Assembly (NCBI GenBank): GCA_024138025.1
Contig: JAMXBD010001438.1
Location: forward strand, 248,001 to 312,000
Direction of reading: 5' to 3'
Source of the DNA: Combretum micranthum
Lineage: Eukaryota; Streptophyta; Magnoliopsida; Myrtales; Combretaceae
Length of the DNA: 64,000 nucleotides
Part shown: positions 22,500 to 33,189 of the stretch, piece by piece
How positions within the stretch are numbered: the stretch's first letter is position 1
Layout of the letters: each line of letters starts with the position of its first letter
Notes under the pieces: generated by a model
Database searches by the model: none
The model's input: only the letters and a program-made list of their open reading frames with translations
What the model was told of the DNA's origin: nothing
Program-made: the position numbers and the translations under genes

Positions 22500-23502
22500 A
22501 TATACTAGTAGCTAATGAGACTACTTATGCCTTGTTTGATACCGGAGCCACCCATTTGTTTATCACCCCCAACCTTGTTAAGAAGACCAATTTACCTATA
22601 GTCACCACTATTAGGAGCTTCAAGATAAAGACACCCACGGGTAATGTTGTAACCACCTGAGAGATGTTGAAGAAATGTCCATTAGAGATCCAAGGACACC
22701 ATGCGATAAGTGATTTGATTGTGTTGGAGATGAGTAAGTATGAAGTGATTCTCCATCTGAGTTGACTCGCATTAAAGCTATGGTAGAATGTCGAGAGAAG
22801 AAGGTGAAATTTAAGGATATGAATGGGAAGATATTGAGTTCAAAGGAGAATCCGCTGTCATAAGGAGGCAAGGACTAAGTTCGCTCGAGTTAGTGACGAT
22901 TAAGGAGGAGGAAATCGACCAACAGTCAACGCAATAGAAGAAGAGAGCGAAGGACCAAAAGTGGGGTATAGTCAATGAGTTTCCTGATGTTTTTCCTGAG
23001 GAATTGCCTGGATTGCCGCCAAAGAAGGAGATCGATTTTGAGATTAGCTTGTTGCCAAATACCGAACCAATATCGAAAGCTCCTTACCGCATGGCACCGG
23101 TAGGGTTGAAGGAGCTCAAGAAGCAATTACAAGAGCTTCTGGATCAAGGATTTATTGGCCTAAGTGTATTGCCATGGAGAGCACTAGTCTTGTTCGTTAA
23201 GAAAAAGATGGGTCTATAAGGTTATGCATTGATTACCGAGAGTTGAATAAGGTAACAATCAAGAATAAGTATCCATTACCATGGATTGATGAACTCTTCG
23301 ACCAATTGCAAGGAACAAGTGTGTTTTCCCGCATCGACCTGAGGTATAGATACCACTAGTTAAGAGTAAAACTAAAGGATATACCAAAACTGCTTTTTGA
23401 GCTTGTTATGGACATTATGAGTTCTTAGTGATGTCTTTTGGTTTGACAAATGCACCTTCCATTTTCGTGGACATGCTGAATCGAATCTATAAGCCCTCAT
23501 TT
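22500..23502 (+). pseudogene. pol: Protease and RT fragment, copy A
   Basis: Protease motif LFDTGATHLF near 22540, then a TGA after NVVTT, then [24 protein letters not shown] and FVKK of the RT N-terminus and YRELNKVT and FSRIDL beyond a frameshift. Homology ends at NRIYKP near 23495, where the RT runs straight into the start of an LTR; everything from mid-RT to the polypurine tract is lost. Copy A has at least five small deletions compared with copy B (for example near 22763, 22830, 22925, 22962 and 23207), all frame-breaking. Confidence 0.85.
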
Positions 23503-24268
23503 TCTTAGCAAACCTAACTCGGTTTCAGATATCGAAACCGGAAACCGGAAACCGAAACCTTAAACGAATACCCAGGACTAGTATGGAACCTAGGAACCCT
23601 AAGGCCGACAATATCGAGATCAAAACGCTGGAACAATAAAAATAAGTTAGCTCTAGAATATAGTCCTAAATAATATATCAAAACATAAAAAGATCAAATT
23701 TTGGAAAAATTCATCTAGTTGAACCCGATTGGGATCTGTTTTCAAAAATCGATCCACAGGACTCGAAAATAGTAAAATATTTCGTAAGACTCTTTAGAAC
23801 CGAAATTTAATAAGGAATTCAAAATTATAATTATAATAATTTTTCGATTTATAAAAATTACAATTATAGTCCTTTTTCTTGTATTTTCATTACTACCGGT
23901 AATTTAATTGTCCTAATCTACCTTTGTTTTCTAATCATCATTATTCACTAAGTACAATCAACCGTACCCTATTCTTACATCCTTACAACCTATCCTTACA
24001 ACCTTACATCATATTCCTTACAAATTTAATTTTCCAATTCAATTTTATTACTTAAATTACTTTATTAAATTTGAATTCTTATGCAAAACAAAACACACAT
24101 CTCTCTCTCCCCCCCACCCCCCTTCAAACCGATGTGATCCCCCCATATCCAATTGTGCCTTCAATTTGTCTTATTATATTTATTCACACAAATCCTAATC
24201 TAGTTTTCTATATAAACACCTTTATGCCTTTACCATTTCACTTTCTTTCTTTCTTCACAAAATCAAAC
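23500..24268 (+). mobile_element. LTR shared by two internal regions, 5' part
   Basis: Starts inside the family LTR (TTTTCTTAG..., about 13-15 bp after the normal start), contains the ACCGGTAA block and TATA box (24209), and is cut at 24268 by the Ogre/Tat-like insertion. It resumes at 28571 and ends at 31280 next to a PBS. Without the insertion it measures about 3.5 kb. Confidence 0.85.
24209..24216 (+). promoter_or_regulatory. LTR TATA box
   Basis: TATATAAA, identical in copy B at 52727-52734. In copy A the 4.3-kb insertion at 24269 separates it from its downstream leader and the donor-like AG/GTAATAG at 28678. Confidence 0.55.
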
Positions 24269-25017
24269 TGTCGAGCCTGGATTTTCCCACTATCTGGTTC
24301 AATTTCTCCTAACCCGATTCACATTAAACCCGAACCCATTTAACATGAATCCTCGACTAGGGGTTAAAAGAAAATTTTAATTTTTGAAAACTTTTTAAAG
24401 TCGCCACACGATATAAATTGGGAAAAAATAAAAGCTAGGATCAATGGGTCGGTTGATCCTAACTTAGCTACTAATCTGCGAAAATTTGATTTAAAAACCA
24501 AACTTTAAAAAAAAAACCAGATATCATGGATTCGGGGGCTAACCTATTAAAACCAAATTGGTTACCACTTTTGGAATTTTAAATTTATAATCTATCCTTT
24601 ATATGCTCAAAAATTCAAATAAAAATATTTACAAGTCACATTTTTTGTTTTTCTTTATAGAATATGAATATCAATAAAACATCTTATATTTACAAAATAT
24701 TTATTCACAAAAAAAAAACAAAAACATTTTTTCATTTTTTAATGTCGCCCCGCAGGTGCCTACGTACTCGCTAATCAAGATCAGACAAAATGTAGTTCTT
24801 TTTTTTTTTTAAAAAAGAACTTAATTTGTTGATCTATTTTATATTTTTGAACTCTTCTCACTTTAAATTCATTAAATTTTGAATTTTTATGAAACCCATT
24901 TTGATGATCCTGTGATCTAATCAATTGATTTTTTATTTTATGAAAACATATTTTTTCTAAGTCCAAAAATCATTTTTTCTAAAACCAATTCATGATAATT
25001 CATGGCTACTCTAATGC

Positions 25018-25565
25018 TACATGAAAAATCAATTTGATTAAACTTGATTGAATATTTTCATAGCAAATTTATGAAAATATTTTAATGAAATTTTATTATT
25101 TTTCCATAGTAAATTTATGAAAATAATTTGAACAATTTAATAATTATCTTCATAGCAAATTTATGAAGATAATTTGATGAAACTTGATGATTATTTTCAT
25201 AGCAAATTTATGAAAATAATTTGAACAACTTAATGATTATCTTCATAGCAAATTTATGAAGATAATTTGATGAAAATTTGAATCATTTCATAGACAATTT
25301 ATGAAAATAATTTTGATTAAGCTTTAAGAATTATCTTCATAGCAAATTTATGAAGATAATTTGATGAAAATTTGAATCATTTTCATTGACAATTTATGAA
25401 AATAATTTTGATTAAGCTTTAATAATTATCTTCATAGCAAATTTATCAAGATAATTTGGTGAAAATTTGATTGATTATCTTCATAGCAAATTTATGAAGA
25501 TAATTTGATGAAAAAATTGATTAATATCTCCATAGCAAATTTATGAAGACAATTTGGTAAAAAAA
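25018..25565 (+). repeat. Tandem repeat of short palindromic units
   Basis: Roughly nine to ten units of about 55-65 bp built around TTATCTTCATAGCAAATTTATGAAGATAA or TTATTTTCATAGCAAATTTATGAAAATAA. Each unit is itself an inverted repeat (ATTTTCATA ... TATGAAAAT), and stem changes are matched on both arms. Confidence 0.85.
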
Positions 25566-26217
25566 ATTGATTGATATCTTGATTCCCAAAAAATTATATT
25601 TAACAATAATTCATTCATTTTCATTCATCTCATTCATCATTCATTAAAGTATTTTGAAAACAAATTCATTCAATCATTTTTTTTATTTCAAAAAAAATTC
25701 AATCATTTTTTTATTCAAAAACAATTTTGGTTTTAGAAAACCTATTTTTGTCATTTTTATTTATTATTTTATTTATTTTTTTTTAATAATCATCACATAA
25801 ATTCACAACATGTTCAAAATATATTATATTACAAATACAATACATTAAAATTATTTTTCATGTATCAAATACACATTTCTAAAAGCAATTTATGTATAAA
25901 TACTGATACGAGAACCTTCGTATTCACGCGTGAGAACCCCTTTGGATATTGCGAACCCCTAACACAATGAATAGAAAACCCACGGATGCCTTTGATTTCA
26001 ATCCCTAAGAAGGATTAGATATCAGATTTGTCTTAGGTTGTTGATCTTAAAGAATTAGGATAACAAACCCTAATTGCGAAACACTCCACAAAGAAGGTGA
26101 TCGATCTTCTTTGAATGTTCCTAAAGCATGTATTCTATCAAGAACACAAAGATTTCAAGCAAAAGCTTTGATTTTTCATTCAACAATAATCTGTCTTGTA
26201 CAAGGACCCAAATAGGG

Positions 26218-26225
26218 TTTATATA
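26218..26225 (-). promoter_or_regulatory. TATA box of nested solo LTR
   Basis: Minus-strand TATATAAA followed by CCCTATTTGGGTCC. Central in the 800-bp LTR, as expected for the U3/R border. Confidence 0.55.
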
Positions 26226-26279
26226 ACTCAAACAATGAAAACAAAACGTCAAAACAATGAATTCAATACGTCCTAAATG

Positions 26280-26402
26280 TTGGCTGGCGGCCAATCAAAG
26301 ATGGCAGGCGGCCATGAGCATTCTGGAGCAAATTGTAAAGTTCGAAAAATTGGCCAGGGGAGTCATGGCCGGCGGCCATGGGATAATGGCTGGCGGCCAT
26401 TC
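26280..26402. repeat. Four GC-rich GGCNGGCGGCCA motifs
   Basis: GGCTGGCGGCCA, GGCAGGCGGCCA, GGCCGGCGGCCA and GGCTGGCGGCCA within about 120 bp, in an otherwise AT-rich LTR, upstream of its TATA box on the minus strand. Confidence 0.7.
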
Positions 26403-26889
26403 TTGTTTCTCTGCACAAATCAGCTTTCCTTGGCTCTATTTGATGATTACTTGAAAAATATTGAAGTATATTTGCTCCATCCTTGTTCCAAAGCCTTGAT
26501 AACCTTGTGATTCATCCTTGGCATGCTCTAATAGGCCTTAGAAGTGATTATTGTAGGCTTGTTGAATCTTTTTAGCTCTAGCTCTTGTGATTGGTCCTTA
26601 AGGAAAACTTATTGGACTTGAATTTCTTTGAGGTTCCATGGTTGCCACTTGGTCTTCATGTTGATTCGGATCTAAACTTTGGACCGTTGGCTCTTCTGTA
26701 ACAAATACATATTAAAAATATTCAAAAATATCAAAAATTACTAAAACAAGTAAATTATATGAAAAATAATTATTTTGATTTTTCTAGATTTTTCTGAATT
26801 TTTCTTAATTTTTTAATGAATTTTTATGAATTTTTTACTATTTTTCGAAATTAATTATATAATAAAATAATAATAAAATAATGCGGACT

Positions 26890-27200
26890 GACCTGGGCCG
26901 TTAGATCTCTCGGATCAGATCTAGAGCGTCGGTCGCGTTTGCTTGATCTAGACCGTCTGATCTCTTGACTTTCAATCTGGAGCGTTGATCTGTTTGATCA
27001 AATCTGGGCCGTCTGATCTGCTTGATTGAATCTGGACTGTTGATTTGCTTGATTGAATCTGGGCCGTTGATCTGCTTGATCAAATCTGGGCTGTCTCATC
27101 TGGTTGATTGAATCTGGCTGTTGATCTGCTTGATCAAATCTGGACCGTCTGATCTGGATGATTGAATCTGGGCCGTCTGATCTGCTTGACCGTTGACCGA
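26890..27200. repeat. GATC-rich short tandem repeat
   Basis: About ten degenerate units near 27-30 bp of the form TCTGGGCCGT(C)TGATCTGCTTGATCAAA or ...GATTGAA. Dense in GATC and TGATCA. It produces the artefactual repeat ORF at 26901-27083. Confidence 0.8.
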
Positions 27201-28142
27201 TGATCGACGACCGTTGACCGATGAACGATCGGGTTGGGCTTCGGATTTCGGGTCGGATCTTGGATACCTGACGGTGCGAAGAAGACGATGAGGCTGCCTT
27301 TCGAGCGTTCCCGCCGCCTGTGGTGGTTTTCGAGCCCTGGAAGCTTGTCGGCCCGACGCCTATGGAGGAGCTGTAACGGCTAGTGGTGGTGGTTCACTCC
27401 CAGAACCACCAGAAGTGGCGGTTCGTGTGGTGGTACTCGGCGCGAGGGTTAGAAAAAAATTAAAAAAAATTGCAAAGATCAATTTGATCAATTCGAGCAA
27501 ATTTAAGCACACTAAAACATAAAAAACAAGTTTCTAACACTCCTAAAACACTCAATTTGGATCAAATCTGATCTAATAACTTCGAATTCAAAAATTTCTC
27601 ACTCTAAACCCTAAACTCGAAAATTTCGAATTGATCTTAATGTGTGTGTTTTCTTGAAATTGATCTGTGCCTTTTGCTCATGGATCACCCCTATTTATAG
27701 GTCCATGGTTAAATTTCAGTTACAACTTTCATTTAATGAGATCCCGATTTTTCGCAAAAAATTGAAACTGAAAATTGGAAGTCGATTCGTTGTAACCGAT
27801 GAAATTAATGAGTAAATACTCGAATAGTCGATCCTATCTCTGTATAGGATCAAATTAATTGCCCAAATTCATCGAATTTGGTCGGCCACCATTGATGATC
27901 CTTTAAGCTTCCATAACTTTCGCAATTTTTTCCAAATTTCAACCGACAAATTGAGACTCATCGAGACTTGATTTTATCAATCATTCAATGCAATTACAAT
28001 CTATTCCATGCCGACTATCAATCTACATAATCAATTTTGAAAAAAAAAACAATAATTACACACTCAAATCGTGATCCAAAGTGAGTGGTTTGGGCTGATT
28101 TTGAGCAAAAAACAAAGAGGAAGAAAGTCCAAAATTTTGCAT

Positions 28143-28232
28143 CCAAGCTGGTTCGAACCCATGACCTATGGCTTGGGCTAGGGTCTGGGTCAGTGGTCTT
28201 AACCAATAGGCCATTGGCCTGTGCCTGTTTAG
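28143..28232 (-). repeat. tRNA-derived SINE-like unit (pol III boxes)
   Basis: On the minus strand the A box TGGCCTATTGG (28203-28213) and a perfect B box GGTTCGAACC (28150-28159) are about 43 bp apart, a normal tRNA distance. The sequence between (GTTAAGACCACTGACC) looks like a Ser/Leu-type tRNA-derived SINE head. No poly(A) tail or target duplication was found, so it may simply be part of the Ogre/Tat-like LTR. Confidence 0.5.
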
Positions 28233-30277
28233 GTTTGACAAATTTTGATTTTAAGGCTCATTCAAAATTCACAAAATAATTTTTGAATATTTGTTTAATA
28301 TATTATATCAAGCTTAAATAATTAATTATTTTTATTCATTTCATTTATTTATTATTTATTATTTTTATTCAAAAATTCTTTTTTTCTTCCTATTTACCTA
28401 TATTTTCTTCTTTTTAATTACTTTTCCTATCTTTTCTATTTTTTTTATTACTTTTTATTATTTTATTTTTATTATTATATATATATATATTTTATGAGCT
28501 TGATGTAACACTAATTTTTATTATAAATTAGAGCCCTAAACTTGAGCAAAAATTGGGTGTCTACACAAACATTTGAAAATTTTTCTCTCCCCTCTCCTTC
28601 CCTATTGTTTCCGTGACCCCTCCCTCTCTATAACACATAATTTTTCTTCAAGTTTTCTTGCTCCAAACACTTAATAGGTAATAGATCTAGACCCTACCAC
28701 AAATAAAACATGTAATGGCAAGATCATACACGTGTGATTCCACTAAAATCCCCATGAGCTTTATGCAAGAGATGTGGAAGCACTTAAGTATGATATTCTT
28801 GCCATCACAATGTTGTGGATATTTTTATTTAAGTTGTTTTACTATATTATTGCTCTATATGGTTCATACTGATATTTTGTGCATATATCCTACTACTAAC
28901 CTCATCTTCATAATATCTATCTTGCATTTACATACATAACATGAAAGTCAACATAGATCTATTTTGTTTTGAGTATATAAATACCATAAATATTTGTCTT
29001 ATGTGAATAAAAGGCTTGTAGTATGATAGTATTAATAGGAATGTTGTCAAAAACTCAAGATCTATTTTTGTTTCCATCAAAAACAAATTTTTAAATTCTA
29101 ATTTTGAAAGACACCCATTTCGAAAACCTATTTTCCAACTCCAAAGTGAGGATTTTATATAAAATATGAAGGGCTTATGGAATAGGTATCATAAAGGAAT
29201 GATTTTGATAAGTTAAACCTAGTTTACTAAGAGATATTTTCGAAATAAGAAAAGTTTGCAAACGTTAAGTTAGAACTTTGTCTCAACTCTAACAAGAACA
29301 TAATATGTAAATACCTAATTTCCAACCCCAAAATAAAAGTTTTATTAAAGAAATGGAAGCCTTAGGGAATATGTTTGATTATGACTTAATTTAGAAAGAT
29401 TAAATGAGTTTTACCCAAGAAATAATCTCAAACACAAATAAAAAAATTCGGATTTGGAAAGGAACCCTATTTAAAAACCTAAATTCAAACTCCAAAATGA
29501 AGATTTTACTTGAAAAATGGAAGCCTTTGGGAATAGGTATTGTAAGGGCTTAATTATAGCAAAAAAAAAAAAAAAATGGATTTTATCAAAGAACATTTCT
29601 AAAACAAAGTAAAAATTTCAACATACATCAAACTCTATTTTTGTTACCAATAATGTTTGTGAAATTCGTAATTAGGCAAGACTCCTATTTAAACATCTAA
29701 TTTTCAACTCCAAAACGAAGAAATTTCTTAAAATAATGAAGGTATTAGGCATATAGGTCATCAAGGCTTTATTTTAGTAAAACTAAAGATGATTTTCAAG
29801 AAACAAAACTAGTTTTTCAAAATCAAGTATTCTTGAAATTTTTGCAAAGTGAATGTTTTTTAAATTTCTTTTTAACCAAATATCATCTAAAACATACATA
29901 TAGATAGCTCATAACATGTCATTCATGACAATATCTTGTTGATATTGCATGTACACTTAATATACATGGTAAGAACAATATAAATTTCCACAAAACAATT
30001 TCAGAAACATGTTTTAGCTACTGAGCAGAATTGATCCGAGCTTTTCAAGACCCAAAAGTTTTCCAAACTTATGACCAACACGAGAATTAGATAGATCTTT
30101 TAAAGTAGATAGAAACCAACTACTTATTTACGAAATTCTAATTTAAAATGACCAAGTTATGGCCGTTTTAAGTTGGAATTTCCCCTAACCACAAAAATTT
30201 CAAACTTGAAAGTTTTGTTTGATAAGTTGAAATTAGTTATGGTTTGAAATACTCATTTAGGTATTTCATTCATTTAG

Positions 30278-30344
30278 GTGACATCAAATCGGAGGATTCA
30301 TTGCCTCCGGATTATTACGAATAGAGACCACTGACCATGGCGAA
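30278..30344 (+). other. Exon-like block in LTR (conserved 15-codon tail)
   Basis: ACTCAT, pyrimidine tract and TTTAG, then a frame GDIKSEDSLPPDYYE ending at TAG (30322-30324), then CCATGGCG and GTGAGT. Confidence 0.55.
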
Positions 30345-30988
30345 GTGAGTCATACTTCCTATTTACGATTTCGTATTATGCTTGTAATTCGTAGTTGCAA
30401 TAGAATGATAGGAAAGATAAAAATGGAAATATATGATGGGTAATTATGAGATAATGTATGTTTTCTGGATGTATTAAGAAAAATGTGCTAAGTATATCCG
30501 AATTGGGTGACTAATTGATGACTGTACATATGCCATGATTTTGAGTGTTTGCAAATTGCTTGATCACCTATGAAATTGAATTAATGATTACTCGGATTAA
30601 CAAGTAATATGGACATAATCACTTCACGATGGAGATGGTGCATTTAATCATGATTGGTTATGCATGATCCATAAATGGTATAAATGAAATGGGTTGCCCG
30701 TTAGCGATAAAACGGTACAATTAGTGGTTGCCTGTGAGCCATAAAACAAAACAATAATTCGAGATAGTACCGCATGATTCGTTAATATGCTAGCCTCGAA
30801 TGGAGGGCATAAATCCATTCAACATATGATTTTCGATTGATCATAAGTCTTGTATGCCCATGTTTTTGCATTTCATATGGATGATTAAACCAACTTGATT
30901 GTACGTAATTGTGGGATATGTATATTTTGGAAGTGTTTACTCACTAAGCTAGCGTAGCTTATACCCCCACAGCTTCTTTTTGTTGCAG

Positions 30989-31030
30989 TTTCTATATCTA
31001 TGGTTGCGTCTCAGGAGTTGGCCAACTCAG
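30989..31030 (+). other. Short exon-like block in LTR (42 nt)
   Basis: Bounded by CTTTTTGTTGCAG and CTCAG/GTAACA, both good plant splice-site matches. If joined to 30278-30344, the frame from the ATGG stays open across the join in this copy. Confidence 0.45.
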
Positions 31031-31288
31031 GTAACACAAGAGTAGGAGTTTCCCCTAAAAGTTTATATTTAGCTTTTGTCTAGACCATAGGAAACCTTAA
31101 ATGCTTGAGTTATTGTCAAAAATTATTACCTATCTATCTCCAATTGTGCAAGTATTCTACTATCGTAAGGGAACGCCTTGCATCTAATACTAGACTTTTG
31201 AATGACTGTGATAGTGATTCCTAAGTCTCGTTTAGTATGTGGCAAACTGTTACATTTATGGTACCTTTTGGGGTGTGACAGTTCAAGT

Positions 31289-31300
31289 TGGTATCACAGC
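31289..31300 (+). other. Primer binding site, initiator Met tRNA type
   Basis: TGGTATCACAGC, one mismatch from the usual TGGTATCAGAGC, 8 bases after the LTR end at 31280. Confidence 0.8.
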
Positions 31301-31483
31301 AGCAAAAATATAAAACATGGCAATAGAATTTAAAAACTTAAAGTGTATAAGTAAATAATCTTAGGGTAAGAAAGGAGCTAAAAGTTGAAACTAACTAGAA
31401 ATATTTTCTTGGGAGAAACAAGGGAGAAAGAAAGAGTGTTTCTGAAAGGGAATGGAGAGACCTTTGTGGAATACAGGTAGAGA

Positions 31484-32517
31484 TTGAGAACTTTGTGTGA
31501 GGAATTTTCCATGGCAGGGAGACCTCGAACTCTGAAAGAAATGTATGTAATAGGGAAGAGGGGACTTGGATACACTAGATGGGAAATGGTAGTTGATCAA
31601 GTGAGATATGATCCAATAAGGAGAAGGAGGTGGACAATGTTAGATACGATATATGTTGTGGAAAGGATTATGGTTGATTATGGGAATGAGCCGATGTTGA
31701 GAGAGGCCACCTTTATCCTAAAAAGGGAGGAAAATCCCACCCATCCCGACTTTTGAGTATGGAGAAGTATAGGACCTCTATATGTTTATTTCCATGATGA
31801 TTTTTTGAACCATAGAAAGTGGCTTGAGGCAGATGCAAGGAATCATTTTTATTGGCATGGGGCGTATTTAGATATTTTGCCGACAACCGTGGAAATCCAA
31901 GCGCCACATCCGAGTGAAGTAGGCATGTAGATCGAAAATGCACCAATGGAAGAGGACTATGATGAGAATGACAGTGAAGAAGAGGAGGAAGAAGACCTAG
32001 AGGAGGACCCAAATTGGGTATATGAAGAAGGAAATAGGACACCGAACCTATTAGCATAAAGGGGGATCCCAACCATGAACCGAACCCACTTAATATGGAT
32101 TTTGACCAAGATTTTCAGATTCTGGATAGCCACAGAGTAAAGACCGAGAATGAATTGGACTATAGTTTTTGGAAAGATATATATGAACTTGGTGAAAACT
32201 CGAGAGTTGCAAGTGGAACAACCATTAGTCATGTGGAAACCGAAATTTCTGAAGAGATAACGTTAAGAGAAGCTCAAGCAACTGCAGAAGGAATTTAGGA
32301 GGAAGCAGGAGAGGAAGTAAGGAGAATGGAAAATAGAGAAGTTGAGGATAGGACAGGAGAAAGAGAGGAGGAAGAATCTAATCGAGAAGAACTGACATGG
32401 CCACCTAGGAGGAGGAGAATGATGGTGAGGGCTTACTTGAGCCAACTTGTTCGAAGAGATGATGGGTCCTCTTCTAGTATGGACCGTCCTTCGACCCCGA
32501 CCCTGGGAGACTCCTAG
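31484..32517 (+). pseudogene. Pre-gag ORF of unknown function, broken
   Basis: About 345 codons between the PBS and gag. The first part (31484-31756) starts MRTLCEEFSMAGRPRTLKEM and reads in frame past a TGA into NHRKWLEADARNHFYWHGAYL. After a TAG come acidic runs (EEDYDENDSEEEEEEDLEED). Following a frameshift the part 32095-32517 reads DFDQDFQILDSHR, a TAG, then RREEEE-type and PPRRRRMM runs and LVRRDDGSSSSMDRPS. The tail resembles remnants at 8560-8890. It matches no Gag or Pol domain I know. The minus-strand ORFs 31378, 31713, 31957 and 32263 are shadows. It may be an N-terminal Gag extension or a separate protein. Confidence 0.55.
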
Positions 32518-33189
32518 GAAAGAAGAAGAAGGAAATGGCGAACATAATCCAAAACAGTCCAACAAAAATTTTGTAACAAGCAATAAGGAATGCCAAGTTG
32601 CTTCAATGTTGTCCTTAGGCGGTTTTAGTGTGTTTTGTCTTTAGTCTCTTATTTTGCTCATTTTCTTTTCGGCCTAATAGGAGGACGTAATTTGGATAGG
32701 TCCAGGTTAGTTGAGTAACATGGATTACATGTTTTGTAGGCTTAATGTAAGAGACTCAACCAAATGTAAGACCTTGGTAATATCTAATGAAATCTTATAT
32801 GTATTTGTTTAAAGAAGGAATTTACGTTTTCTCAACAAATGACATAAACATAAATTAAGAATGCAACTAATTAGGAGCATTATGTGTGCTATGCCCTTAG
32901 AGAACCGTAACCAATAACAAGACGCATGAATATCATTGCATCCATTACATCATTCTGATTAATTCTTTTTCGTTTTATTTCATAACTTGAGTTATAATTG
33001 GAACACTACAATTTAGGACTTATAATTTAAAATTCCATGTCTTTGATTTCATGATTTGAGTGTTATAACGACCCACTTGAAGTTTCATTTGATTATATGA
33101 TTTCCGCAATTTCCAAACTATGCCTCAAAGGCATAACTTAAAGAACATCTTACAAGTTACATAGTAATGTATAAACCTACGACCCCAAA

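Larger units (their letters stand above)
25904..26703 (-). mobile_element. Solo LTR, 800 bp, nested, target duplication AATAC
   Basis: Flanked by AATAC on both sides (25899-25903 and 26704-26708). On the minus strand it starts TGTTACAGAA and ends TTCTCGTATCA. A minus-strand TATATAAACCC at 26218-26225 supports that orientation. There is no coding region or PBS. It could belong to a Copia or small gypsy family; the lineage cannot be told from an LTR. ORFs at 26257 and 26277 are not supported as genes. Confidence 0.88.
24269..28565 (+). mobile_element. Ogre/Tat-like LTR insertion, 4.3 kb, target duplication CAAAC
   Basis: Begins TGTCGAGCC and ends GGGTGTCTACA. CAAAC flanks both sides (24264-24268 and 28566-28570), and copy B has the empty site with one CAAAC. 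No coding region, PBS or second LTR is evident, so it is a solo LTR or a non-autonomous element. The blocks CAGGTGCCTACGTACTCG (near 24755) and the GGGTGTCTACA end recall Ogre/Tat LTRs; that assignment is from memory and only moderately sure. It contains an AT-rich tandem repeat, a nested 800-bp LTR, a GATC-rich repeat and a tRNA-like pol III promoter. Confidence 0.85.
28571..31280 (+). mobile_element. LTR shared by two internal regions, 3' part
   Basis: Resumes the LTR of 23500-24268 and ends TTTTGGGGTGTGACA at 31280. It carries a donor-like AG/GTAATAG at 28678, an exon-like block at 30278-30344, a short repeat near 30690-30770 and the short block at 30989-31030. Up to about 29105 it matches copy B (52786-53312). 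The PBS directly downstream shows it served as the 5' LTR for 31281-34221. The gag-pol fragment upstream (21213-23502) uses it as a 3' LTR. Confidence 0.85.

Noticed and set aside
25018..25565. Possible CRISPR array
   Set aside because: Regular spacing, but units are palindromic minisatellite copies with no unique spacers, in a plant transposon.
28143..28232. Functional tRNA gene
   Set aside because: A and B boxes are good, but no cloverleaf acceptor stem or anticodon arm can be drawn; called SINE-like instead.
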